Below the pieces are notes generated by a model. That model worked only from the letters and a program-made list of their open reading frames with translations, was not told the origin of the DNA and did not search any database. A DNA stretch of 64,000 bases from assembly GCF_900177345.1 (NCBI RefSeq), contig NZ_FWZT01000013.1, positions 124,001 to 188,000 of the forward strand. The letters run 5' to 3'. Position numbers and translations under genes: made by a program. This stretch comes from Pseudobacteriovorax antillogorgiicola (GTDB lineage Bacteria > Bdellovibrionota_B > Oligoflexia > Oligoflexales > Oligoflexaceae). Below, one piece after another: positions 28,593 through 37,531 of this stretch (positions within the stretch are counted from its first letter, which is position 1; every line of letters begins with the position of its first letter).

Positions 28593-28648
28593 TCTAGTGA
28601 AACGATTCATCTCGCCATGACACTCTAAGGCTGGTGCCTTGGGGTGTT
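28593..28648 (-). repeat. Right 56-bp direct repeat within the kinase gene 3' end (att-like)
   Basis: This is the in-place 3' end of the kinase gene, matching the left copy at 13490-13545 with one synonymous difference. Everything between the two copies is the CRISPR-Cas locus plus short flanks. Confidence 0.9.
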
Positions 28649-31098
28649 GCCTTACAGAAAACCCATTGCCCGCCCAAACCTGCAACTGCAGCAGCAATAG
28701 CAGACAATCCAATCCCGCGTCCTGAACTGCTCTGGACGGAAGTCATACTGGTAACCCCTTCTTGGCTGAGATGCTCTTGGGATTGCCAATCAAAACTACT
28801 GGCTGTAGGCCCTTTCCCCATGGGAATTCCTCCGCCATGATCACGGATTTCAAAGACTTTCAGATCATCTTGGATCTCTAGAGACACTTCGATATGAGCT
28901 TCGTCTCCTTGCTGACGAGGGGAGTAGATATAGCCATGATCGATGGCATTGGTAATACCATGGATGGCAATGGTTTTTAGGGCTGTCTCTTCGTGCTCTT
29001 GAAGACTTCGATTCGTGATGCTTATGGAATAGCGAAGAGCAAAACCATTTGCAGCTAGGCGTTCTTGCCCTTCTAAAAATAGGTTTTGCAGTGTGTTGTG
29101 CAGATCTGATCGACCTCCTTGCATGTAGTCTTGCAAGTTACGATATATTTCGAGAAGCATCTCTGATTCTCGGCGAATATCATCTAAGTCCACCCGTTGC
29201 CAATCATCGCCTTTGCTGACCCGCTCTTCCCAGCTATGAATGGTATCTTGCAGCGAACGCAACCTGAAGGATCGAGCCTCTCCTTTCAAGGTGTGAACCT
29301 GCCGCATTAGATCAAGCTTACGATTTAAGACACGATCTTGTTCAAACCGTAACAGCAATTCCGGTAGGCGTTCCAAGAAGCTTCGAACCCCCTTGCCAGC
29401 GAGGATGATCGCAACTAATCGGCTTTTATGAAGATCATCACGTTCGAAGCTCACTTGAGTCGCCGCGTCCCTGATAGAAACGAGAACCTCGCGAGTACGA
29501 CTTGCGATGGTAATGGGGTCCCAATAGACAAGATACTGTAATCCTCCAATACTAGCCTCCTGAGGAAGATGATGACTATTCACTGCCCAGTTGAAGTGGG
29601 GCTCCCCCAATGATGCTTTCAGTGCATGATGGGCTCGTTCAAGCTCGTCATGACTAAGGCCAAGGGCAGAAAATATATCTCGCACACCCAGAGAGTCTGG
29701 TTTTCTACCAAGAATTTTAACTGCTTTCTGAGAATAGTGAGGCAGTATCCGCATATTCTGATCGATTTTGATGATACCTTCATCAATATAAGTCAAAACC
29801 TCTGCTAAGTTCCGACGCTCCGTTTCTAAATCCCGCGCTTGCCGACTGATTAAAACTCGACTCCTACCGAGATAGGCTAAAACTAAGATCAAAAAAATCA
29901 GGGTTGTTCCGACACCGAACAAAAGCTTTTTGATCTGCTCGCCAAGAGCAATGGTTTGATCTTTGAATTGAGCCTCCATCTCAAGCCTTTGTAGTTCCAA
30001 TTGGGATGCCGCTTGGCTTGATTTCATTCTCAGCTCTGGTTCGATAGATTTCGTATAAAGGTCAAAGAACTGTCGCAAAGCTTCTTTCTCATAGACCGTC
30101 CCAGAGTGTTCAACCAATCTTCTAAAAATATCAAGTTTTACATCAATAGTTGTTTCAGGGTGAAGCACTAAGCAACTAGCTAATGAATGGTTTGCCTGCC
30201 AAACCTTGATCGTTAGATCCATGTAACAACGATAGTAAGATTTTAAAATGGGGCTCTGTTCGCCCTCCAGATCAACCTTGGCTAGATGCTGCTTGGCAGC
30301 TTTGAAGCGCTTTAGGAATGCATTGGCAAGGGCAGCAAATACATGTGAAGACCTTTCGAACTCAGGGTAATGGCTAGCATCGTCGAGTAACGGCAACGCT
30401 GCCTCGTAATTGCGACGATGGATCGCATAGGCAAAACCTAAGTTATAAGATGCCAATGCAAAGCGCCTTTCCCAAAGCTCAGGATCATTATCAGGAGACT
30501 GAAGTTTATTTGCGCTTTGGTCCTTGAGTCGATGTAAGACTTCAAAGCCACGATTCACATACTCAGGGTTACCCGTCATAATATAAAGTGCAGCCAGATT
30601 GAAATCTAACCGCACGGCAGTTCGCTCATTATGGAACGGACCGAGAGCTAATGCTTGTTTGTAGCTTTCCAACGCAGCCGCAATCTCGCCGCTTTGGGAT
30701 TGAAACCAGCCCAGAAGAGCTAAGCCCAAAGAAACACTATTTACTCGACCATTTTTTTTAGCGTCCCTGATTACAACGTTTAGTTCTTGAATCATACGCT
30801 GCTGCGGCCATTGACCTTCGTTGGCCTCAATGCACTTCAATTTAAGGTCATAATCTGAAACACTTGGGGTCATGGCTTCACAAAGTTTAGAGGCCAAATT
30901 CAAATCATTTACGGCAAGGGCCGTAAAGACCTTTTCACGCTCGAGCATGTACGCAAGAGATGGCTCAAAGGATCTTGCGGGATGATGATTTAGCCACCAT
31001 GCTTTCTTTTCGTGAGTCCATAAAGGAAATTCTTTAGGCAGGAATACCTTAGAGTTTTGATACAGATCCTTATCGTCTCCAAAAACTGGAGTCCCCAA
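28594..31098 (-). CDS. CheA-like sensor kinase with periplasmic TPR-like domain; start codon apparently lost
   Basis: An 834-codon frame counted from a TTG at 31098. Residues ~20-370 are TPR-like helical repeats (YNLGFAYAIHRRNYEAALPL), TM is ~388-410, then a PAS-like domain (VLTYIDEGIIKIDQNMRIL), an Hpt domain with RQVHTLKGEARSF (His ~603) and a CheA-type HATPase (ITNAIDHG, IRDHGGGIPMGKG, SSGRGIGLSAI). There is no receiver or CheW domain. The frame continues upstream of the TTG through a perfect signal peptide (KISLLASIAILLTFLGTPVFG) but has no ATG. An ATG in the neighbouring frame would join it if the AAAA run at 31137-31140 had one more A. Its 3' end carries the right 56-bp repeat. Confidence 0.85.
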   Translation of the reverse strand: MGTPVFGDDKDLYQNSKVFLPKEFPLWTHEKKAWWLNHHPARSFEPSLAYMLEREKVFTALAVNDLNLASKLCEAMTPSVSDYDLKLKCIEANEGQWPQQRMIQELNVVIRDAKKNGRVNSVSLGLALLGWFQSQSGEIAAALESYKQALALGPFHNERTAVRLDFNLAALYIMTGNPEYVNRGFEVLHRLKDQSANKLQSPDNDPELWERRFALASYNLGFAYAIHRRNYEAALPLLDDASHYPEFERSSHVFAALANAFLKRFKAAKQHLAKVDLEGEQSPILKSYYRCYMDLTIKVWQANHSLASCLVLHPETTIDVKLDIFRRLVEHSGTVYEKEALRQFFDLYTKSIEPELRMKSSQAASQLELQRLEMEAQFKDQTIALGEQIKKLLFGVGTTLIFLILVLAYLGRSRVLISRQARDLETERRNLAEVLTYIDEGIIKIDQNMRILPHYSQKAVKILGRKPDSLGVRDIFSALGLSHDELERAHHALKASLGEPHFNWAVNSHHLPQEASIGGLQYLVYWDPITIASRTREVLVSIRDAATQVSFERDDLHKSRLVAIILAGKGVRSFLERLPELLLRFEQDRVLNRKLDLMRQVHTLKGEARSFRLRSLQDTIHSWEERVSKGDDWQRVDLDDIRRESEMLLEIYRNLQDYMQGGRSDLHNTLQNLFLEGQERLAANGFALRYSISITNRSLQEHEETALKTIAIHGITNAIDHGYIYSPRQQGDEAHIEVSLEIQDDLKVFEIRDHGGGIPMGKGPTASSFDWQSQEHLSQEGVTSMTSVQSSSGRGIGLSAIAAAVAGLGGQWVFCKATPQGTSLRVSWRDESFH

Positions 31099-31140
31099 GA
31101 ATGTGAGTAAGATAGCTATCGAAGCAAGCAGAGAAATTTT

Positions 31141-31715
31141 CCACCCATATATTCAACGAAACACCCGAAAAAGACCAAGAGCTATGATCATCCTTCTCAA
31201 GTCTCTGTAATGAGCCCTCACCATAAAGAGTGACTATCTATTTGTAAAGTATCGGCTAAACGAAGAACTTAGGCTAAAAGCTCGCCGAGAAATTGTTTAC
31301 TATAAGGTGGGTAAACAATCCCACTTGGCGACCAAAAATTCAATTGAGTATTCAGTAACTCTCCTTCCAAGTCTGTCGTGGCAATTCTCACAAACCCTCA
31401 TAAAACTCCTGAGAGCTTCACAAGCAGCTCACTGCAAACACAAACATGCCAATAATCCATAATCCTTAGGTGGTTATAGTGGTGGCTCCACTAAAAATGC
31501 AGAGAATTTTTCACAGCCCGTGACATTTGGAGGTCTCCGGGCCAACTTAGCTAGAATACACCGCGAGACTTCTGAGAAATTCCTGTGGTCTTAGTGAAAA
31601 TCACTAGCCAAACCATGCCTCTATGATATACCCTTGCAGGATTTTCAGCCTTGGCTGAGAGCACCTTCGAAAATCAGCACCGGCGTGTTTCGCCAGTTCA
31701 TTAAAGGGTCTCATA
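31141..31715. other. Intergenic region between divergent genes
   Basis: Nearly 600 bases between the kinase and the 5'-nucleotidase gene; both promoters lie here. Small hairpins only (such as AGTGG/CCACT near 31485). No convincing gene or RNA seen. Confidence 0.45.
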
Positions 31716-33468
31716 GTGATTCAATCGATCGTGAAGCGATTCTTATCGGGTACAGTCATCATTCCAGTACTCATATCCTGCTATCCTCAGGATACAAGCC
31801 TCGTCACCAGCTTTGACAGGAAACCCCAAGCAAACTGTCAGCCGCAGAATGATGAAATCAAGCTAACCATCCTTCACACCAACGACCATCATGGCTGGTT
31901 TGGGAAGAATCGTTATGATGAGTGGGGCATGGCAGCACGGAAAACCCTAGTGGACCAGATTCGCCGCGATGTCGCAAGAGGGTGGCTGTACACTGCTTCT
32001 GTCAGCCGGTGATGTTTTTACTGGCACTCCAGCCTCAGATCACTTCGATGCTCGCCCTGACTTTCTCGGCTACGATGCCATGGCAGTTGGTAACCATGAA
32101 TTCGATAAGGGTTTGCCAGTTCTTCGCCAACGAGAGGCTGAAGTTGCGTCGTCGTTCCCTATGCTATCCGGTAATATCGTTGATCAGGATGGGGACCTGT
32201 TGTTTCCAGGCCCAGGAGGTCAAGGTCAGATTACCTTCAATATCGCAGGGGCTCGGATCACCGTTTGGGGGCTTACTACAATTGATACTAAACCTGGATT
32301 GGAGTCCGGAGTTGTCGTTCAGCCTCCCGTTGACATTGCTAAAAAGCAGGCCAAAGACTTAAAACAAAACACTCATGTACTTATTGGCCTCACTCACATG
32401 GGGCATTACGATGATGAAAAACCTGCCGCAGAAGACCTTCAAAAGCGCAAACAGGGCGATGAGATGATGGCTCTCGAAAACCCTGGCACTTTCGACCTCA
32501 TTGTTGGTGGCCACAGCCAGCAACCTTTGTTTGAGGCGGATCAAGTTGCCGACACCTTTATCGTGCAAGCCTTTGAGTGGGGCAAGTATTTGGGTCGTAT
32601 CGACATCACCCTCCCCGCTAAACCGAAGCTTGGCGCTAAAAATATCAAGTCTCTCGACTATCGATTAATTCCGATCAATATAAGAAATGACCAAGGACAA
32701 TGCACCGATCCAAGTCAAATAAACTCACCTGTAGTAAACTGTATCGATGAAGACCCTCAGGTTCTTGATATCCTAGAGAGCTTCCAAAACGACGAGGTAA
32801 TCCGCCCCCTTTATCAAGTCATAGGTGAAGCTAGAGGCTCGTTTTCTGGGGAACGATCAGTCATTCGAAAGCAGCAGGCACCATTGGGCCAACTGGTGAA
32901 TGAATCTATCTTAGACTACGTCGCAGCAAGATGGCCTGAAGACCTTCGCTCCTACGATGAAGATCGTTGTAGCTCTCGTCACTTCAGCGTCTACAACGGC
33001 GGTGGCATCCGAGCTACTATCAATAAAGGTGACATCCTAGGTTTGGACACACAGTTGGTGTTTCCCTTTGGCTCTGTCTTAAAAACTAGCCCCATGAATG
33101 GCGAAGCACTTTATAGCTATTTTCAAAACGTTGCTAAAATCCCATACCAGCCCAACAGCACCAGCGGTGATTATCCTCAGTTGAGAGGAATTCAATTTGT
33201 GATGTCTGGCAAAGATCTTCTTGATATTCGGTGCCGGAATTCCGATGGCGCCTGGATTCCCTTAAACAAAGAGGATGACTATACACTGACGCTGAATGCT
33301 TACCTATTTCGCGGTGGCGATGGCGGCTATCCTGCGCTAAACGAGAATCCATCGGTGGTAACGCACCCTGAGGCCATGGCTGATGTCTTCCGGCGCTATA
33401 TCGAACAGCAATTAAGCTTAGATCCGTTTGACTTCGCGGCGCCAGATGCTTTTCTCGAAGGACCCTAA
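31716..33468 (+). pseudogene. 5'-nucleotidase/UshA-like lipoprotein gene with a frameshift
   Basis: The first frame (GTG 31716, AAAGGG upstream) encodes a lipoprotein signal (LISC) and the metallophosphoesterase motif TILHTNDHHGWFG, through QIRRDVAR. It then runs out of frame near 31975. The homology continues at once in the next frame from about 31975: EGGCTLLLSAGDVFTGTP, GNHEFDKG, GGHSQQ and the C-terminal domain with YNGGGIRATINKGDI, to the stop at 33466-33468. A two-base loss in a GA-rich stretch (GCAAGAGGGTGGC) would explain it. Intact enzymes hydrolyse extracellular nucleotides to nucleosides for uptake. It may be a true pseudogene, an assembly error or a phase switch at a repeat. Confidence 0.85.
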
Positions 33469-33478
33469 GTAGATAGAG

Positions 33479-33497
33479 AAGGCCCCTGAAGGGCCTT
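33479..33497 (+). terminator. Terminator after the 5'-nucleotidase gene
   Basis: AAGGCCC and GGGCCTT form a 7-bp stem around CTGAA, 10 bases past the stop codon. The T-run that follows is weak (GTTCTT). Confidence 0.6.
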
Positions 33498-33573
33498 GTT
33501 CTTGGCGCTAACACAGTCACAGGTCTTTAGCCCAAGGCTCGATTCCTCGTCACTGATAGCTTTAAAAGGCCCT

Positions 33574-34311
33574 TTATCTCCGTCGGCTCAGCGTCAAACG
33601 AAGAACACCATCTTTGACCTGTACATTTTCTGGTGAAAATTGGGCTTCGTTGCCCTCGAATGTCCAATCTGCCCTTGCCCACCGCGACTCGTCGAAGTAA
33701 TTGAAGTCATCCTGCCAACTGAACTCGAAACGAGACTTACCACCGTTTTTCCAGGGGGTGTAGCGATAGTAGCGAATCCAATCAATTTCCTGAACAATAG
33801 GCAGAGCCTTCCTATCAACAGGTCCGACCCATTCAATAGAAGACGACACCCAGTGATTAAATCGATAAGATAGAAACTGATCAGACAGCTCCTCAACCTG
33901 AGGTCCATATTCTCGCCTCAGTAGACTCCCATTTAGATACCAGCTGATTTCATTTGGAGTCCACTCGACTGCGTAAATATTAAACTGCTTTGCAAGTGAA
34001 GTTGGAGAAAAATGCTTTTGCTCTGCATAACGCTTGGAATCGCGGAGCCCGGTAATGAGATTAGTTTGTACAAGCCTCTCATCGCGCTGCAGCATCTCAA
34101 TATCAATCTCCCCCCAAGGATGGCTTCCTTGCCAAGAAACATCGTCATAGAGAAAGAAGCTAGATAGCGTTCCAGAAGCTGACGCTGACTTCACCCGCAT
34201 CTCAAACTTACCAAACCTAACCTTCTCCTTGGAGTAGACTTCTGCACCATGGTAACTCTTTTGACTCGATGCTCCCATTAAACAAAGTGATAGTAAGAAA
34301 ATTAATCTCAT
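33574..34311 (-). CDS. Circularly permuted GH16 endo-beta-glucanase
   Basis: The start is set at ATG 34311 (MRLIFLLSLCLMGASSQ, signal peptide) since GGGGG lies 8 bases before it. The 245-residue enzyme carries the GH16 active site GEIDIEM (E68 nucleophile, D70, E72 acid/base). The order is permuted: mature protein begins at YHGAEVYSKEKVRFGKFEMR, normally internal. The segment that usually opens the domain (FEFSWQDDFNYFDESRWARA... VKDGVLRLTLSRR) is at the C-terminus. The same rearrangement is known in Fibrobacter succinogenes lichenase. It is predicted to cut beta-1,3/1,4 or related glucans outside the cell. All catalytic residues are present. Confidence 0.88.
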   Translation of the reverse strand: MRLIFLLSLCLMGASSQKSYHGAEVYSKEKVRFGKFEMRVKSASASGTLSSFFLYDDVSWQGSHPWGEIDIEMLQRDERLVQTNLITGLRDSKRYAEQKHFSPTSLAKQFNIYAVEWTPNEISWYLNGSLLRREYGPQVEELSDQFLSYRFNHWVSSSIEWVGPVDRKALPIVQEIDWIRYYRYTPWKNGGKSRFEFSWQDDFNYFDESRWARADWTFEGNEAQFSPENVQVKDGVLRLTLSRRR

Positions 34312-34545
34312 ATTTTCTGCCCCCATAAATTGGATGTTCTATCTAAGCTATCAATTCAGGGAGCCTTGAAAAGAGAAAGCAACCAAAGTGTATAGAATGG
34401 TTTCCTATTTGTAGAAAATGAATTTAGGCAGTTAAAATAAGTAAATAGACAAAGTAGAAGGGAGCTGGATAGCAATCTAATTCGGCTAGATTGTAAGTGT
34501 CTATTTTTCGAATTTTTGGGGAAAGCAATCAGAGAAGGTGGGATT

Positions 34546-34564
34546 GAGGGCCTGTGGTGCCCTC
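34546..34564 (+). terminator. Small hairpin between GH16 and fadL genes
   Basis: GAGGGC/GCCCTC 6-bp stem with a 7-base loop, followed on the plus strand by GTTTTAC. It lies just past the stop of the fadL-like gene but its T-run is on the other strand, so it is at best a weak bidirectional terminator. Confidence 0.3.
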
Positions 34565-34575
34565 GTTTTACGCCT

Positions 34576-35928
34576 CTATAGTCGGTATGACAACTGAATT
34601 GAGAAGATATCCAGCTCAAGATTTGCCTTGCCATCCGCAATGGCGACCAAGTCTGGCTGACCAACAAACGTACGCTCATCGGAAAGCTCCGCTTCCTCCA
34701 TCATGACTTTTGCATAGGCGCCATCAATTACGAGGCTATCGTTGATCACGTACTGAGCACCCAAGCTCAACCAAACGTAATCAGCTGTCGGGATCCGAAG
34801 GGTTCTCGTCTCATCGGTAATGGGGCTTTGATCGTAGGCTAAGCCTGTGCGAAGCTTCAGATCTCCATTGTATTGATGAGTCAAGCCAAGAGCATAACGA
34901 TAGGAGTCCTTCCAATCTTCCTTAACTTGAGATGCTAGATTGCCGCTATCTGAGCGGAATACATCCAAGCTTTCGAAGTTGCTCCAGCCAGTATAGGTGA
35001 TATCTGCCGACAAGGCCCAAGCTGGAACAAATTCGTAGTATCCAGACAATGAAGCAAGCTGAGGTAGCTCTAGGGGAGCGTTAGCATCAAAGTTTTGTAG
35101 AGTTCCGTACTGAAGACCTTGAGGAAGATTCTTGAACTTGGTTTCGCCCTCTAATTTAAACTCAACTGCGGATCGGTAAGAAACGCCAATACGGGCATTA
35201 TCCGCAAGCTCGAACATCATCCCGATGTTCCAGCCATAGCCCCAGTCTTCACCCTGAACTTCACTGACACCAGCCTTGCCACCATTGGGAATAGGCCGCG
35301 GATTGCCTTCAGCATCCTGCGTCAGTGTCAATGCAGGGTTTGAAGAACCTAAAGTCGCCTCAGCCATCACTGCATTGAAGCCAAAACCGAGTGAAACCAT
35401 GTGGTTCACACGATAGGAAACACTTGGGTTAAAGTTGATTGTACGGACATCAGACTCTGTTGCCAGGATACTGCCTTGGAACGCATCATCGTAAACCGTG
35501 GCTGTTGAAAAGTTACTAAAAACCCCGAGGCCAACAGCGATTTGCTCATTGATGGGAATCACCCCGTAAGCAGCAGGTATTAAAACATTGCCAGGAGCTG
35601 CATTACCGCTCGACCGATTGCCGTCGGTTCCTTGTAAGCCCAGCTGACCTGCAACGACACCAGCCTGCTCGATATCAACATCTAAGTCACCACTTACAAG
35701 GCTAAGGGATAAAGAAAATTCTGAACGCTTAAGTAGTGCCATACCAGCTGGATTAGAGCCTATTGTAGTTGCGTCTTCAGCGATTGCGGCGCCACCTGAA
35801 AAGGCTCGCCCCATATCTGAGGTGCTTTTCTCCATGATCTGATATCCACCAGCAAAAGCTCCCTGGCTCAGGCAAAGGCTACCCAGTGCTACGGCGGTTC
35901 TCATCCCGGTACGGTTTTTAATGATCAT
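34576..35928 (-). CDS. FadL/OmpP1/TodX-family outer-membrane hydrophobic-compound transporter
   Basis: The start is set at ATG 35928 (AAGGA 7 bases upstream); the frame extends two codons further to a TTG. The ~450-residue product has a signal peptide (ALGSLCLSQGAFA). The diagnostic FadL N-terminus follows: GGYQIMEKSTSDMGRAFSG, then DATTIGSNPAGMALLKRSE, the plug that threads the barrel. The rest is amphipathic strands ending SIQLSYRL. It imports long-chain fatty acids or other hydrophobic molecules. Only 40 bases separate it from the lipase-like gene upstream on the same strand, so released fatty acids are the likely substrate. Expression with the lipase is inferred from spacing. Confidence 0.9.
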   Translation of the reverse strand: MIIKNRTGMRTAVALGSLCLSQGAFAGGYQIMEKSTSDMGRAFSGGAAIAEDATTIGSNPAGMALLKRSEFSLSLSLVSGDLDVDIEQAGVVAGQLGLQGTDGNRSSGNAAPGNVLIPAAYGVIPINEQIAVGLGVFSNFSTATVYDDAFQGSILATESDVRTINFNPSVSYRVNHMVSLGFGFNAVMAEATLGSSNPALTLTQDAEGNPRPIPNGGKAGVSEVQGEDWGYGWNIGMMFELADNARIGVSYRSAVEFKLEGETKFKNLPQGLQYGTLQNFDANAPLELPQLASLSGYYEFVPAWALSADITYTGWSNFESLDVFRSDSGNLASQVKEDWKDSYRYALGLTHQYNGDLKLRTGLAYDQSPITDETRTLRIPTADYVWLSLGAQYVINDSLVIDGAYAKVMMEEAELSDERTFVGQPDLVAIADGKANLELDIFSIQLSYRL

Positions 35929-35967
35929 TTGCAAATCCTTGTTCCAAGTTAGTTTTTTCTGAATTTT

Positions 35968-37299
35968 CTACTGAGCCTGAGACAATAACTCACCAAACCA
36001 TGCTACCGGCAAATAGTATGCGGGGCATGCAGAGTGGCTATATTTAGCGGTCTCTGTGTCTGGTACAACAACGATGTCCAGCGGAGCGTCAGGCTGCTGC
36101 GCTTTAATAATCTGCTGGGTGCCAACGGTAATCGCTGCAGGTATCAGTTCATCACCTGCGCAATGATATAGCTTTGTCGGCACTTTTGGAGCCCAATCTT
36201 GCACTAAGTCATTAGCTTCTAGTAGGGCAGCAAAGCCTGTAGTATCGATTTCTTCGTTGGCATAGGCCTGGGTTGCAGTTAACTCTAAATTCTCAAATGT
36301 TTCGATGATCGACTCTTGCATAAGTTCCGCACGGACTTCTGTAAGGCTTGCAATTATATCCGTCACACTTTTGCTACCACCCAAGAGATCGCCCTCGATG
36401 TAAGAACCGAGATCAGCGTCCCCCTTTCCAGGAAAGCCGGAATCAAGAAAAATATCTTCATACAGGATCTTAGACTCTGGGTACCAAGTCTTATAGGCCG
36501 CTACAACTTGAGTGATATAAGCAGCATTGATGGAATCGCGGCTCAAAAGAGTCTTCGCAGTCGCAGCAAGTAGGTAGGGACCAGCACCCGGAGCCGACGC
36601 AAGAAGCTTAAAGTCGTCACCCAATAGAAACTCGTTTTGTAACTCCTCTCTCGATTCGATAGCCTTTTGCATCGCTACTACAGCATAACCACCTTCAGAA
36701 TAGCCTTTGAGGAAAAAGCCTGGAACTTTTAGGCTCTCTCGACTGGCGAACGATCTGAAAGCCCTTAGCGAATCCACACCATTTTGTACATAGGCCTCGG
36801 CAATCAGGTAGGGGTGCAAGGCATCTTTCGAAGCTCCAAAGCCTAAGTAATCAGGGACCAGAACTGCAAAACCAGAGGCAGCTTCAAATAGCCCCTCCCG
36901 TGGATTGCTCGATGGAGCTTCACGATTAGCCGTAAGCGTTCCATGCTGAAGTGCCACAAGGGGTAGGGTTGCTTGACCATTGCGGGGCAAGAAAACCACA
37001 GAAGATGCCACACGACCATTCCCTAAAAGGTCTTTTGTGGTAAAAAACATACGATACGCATCTACGGGAAACTGAGCCTTTTCTGGTAGGACCTGCCCTA
37101 ATTTGGCGTTGATGGTTTCTTGATTAAACGTAAATAAGAACTCAGTAGATACGAGGCTGCCCGGGGCCGCGTTGGACAGATTCAACTCTTGGTTCTGATA
37201 ATTTATCGGTCGATTTAAATCTACAGGGTTTTTACTATCTTGGTCGCTATGACAGGATACTGTTAGCAGCGCTAGATAAGCCAATATAAGTGAGCGCAT
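35968..37299 (-). CDS. Secreted lipoprotein alpha/beta-hydrolase (lipase-like)
   Basis: A 443-residue protein with lipobox TVSC (Cys16) and a very strong GGAGGAG site. The alpha/beta-hydrolase features are the oxyanion region ALQHGTLTA, the PDYLGFGAS segment, and the nucleophile elbow GYSEGG (Ser201). A later Asp in HCAGDELIP and His in KYSHSACP complete a triad. The pattern matches secretory-lipase-like bacterial esterases. It likely hydrolyses esters or lipids at the cell surface and feeds the FadL transporter encoded next. Substrate is inferred from context. Confidence 0.82.
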   Translation of the reverse strand: MRSLILAYLALLTVSCHSDQDSKNPVDLNRPINYQNQELNLSNAAPGSLVSTEFLFTFNQETINAKLGQVLPEKAQFPVDAYRMFFTTKDLLGNGRVASSVVFLPRNGQATLPLVALQHGTLTANREAPSSNPREGLFEAASGFAVLVPDYLGFGASKDALHPYLIAEAYVQNGVDSLRAFRSFASRESLKVPGFFLKGYSEGGYAVVAMQKAIESREELQNEFLLGDDFKLLASAPGAGPYLLAATAKTLLSRDSINAAYITQVVAAYKTWYPESKILYEDIFLDSGFPGKGDADLGSYIEGDLLGGSKSVTDIIASLTEVRAELMQESIIETFENLELTATQAYANEEIDTTGFAALLEANDLVQDWAPKVPTKLYHCAGDELIPAAITVGTQQIIKAQQPDAPLDIVVVPDTETAKYSHSACPAYYLPVAWFGELLSQAQ

Positions 37300-37531
37300 G
37301 ACTCCTCCAAATTACTCTATTCGAATGTAGATCCCCAGAAAACCAAAGGCATTTGGCGTGTATGCTGAGCCTTTGGAACCCTTGTTGTTGGCATAGGGTC
37401 CGCAACAATGCAAGACATAAATAAGTTTAATTAATAGACTTTAATCACTTTAACCGCTAAGTGCTTGGTATTTTGGGGAGCTAGGCCGCCGCAAAGGGGA
37501 GCATGGAAGAGCCGTTTGATGTTATTTTGTC

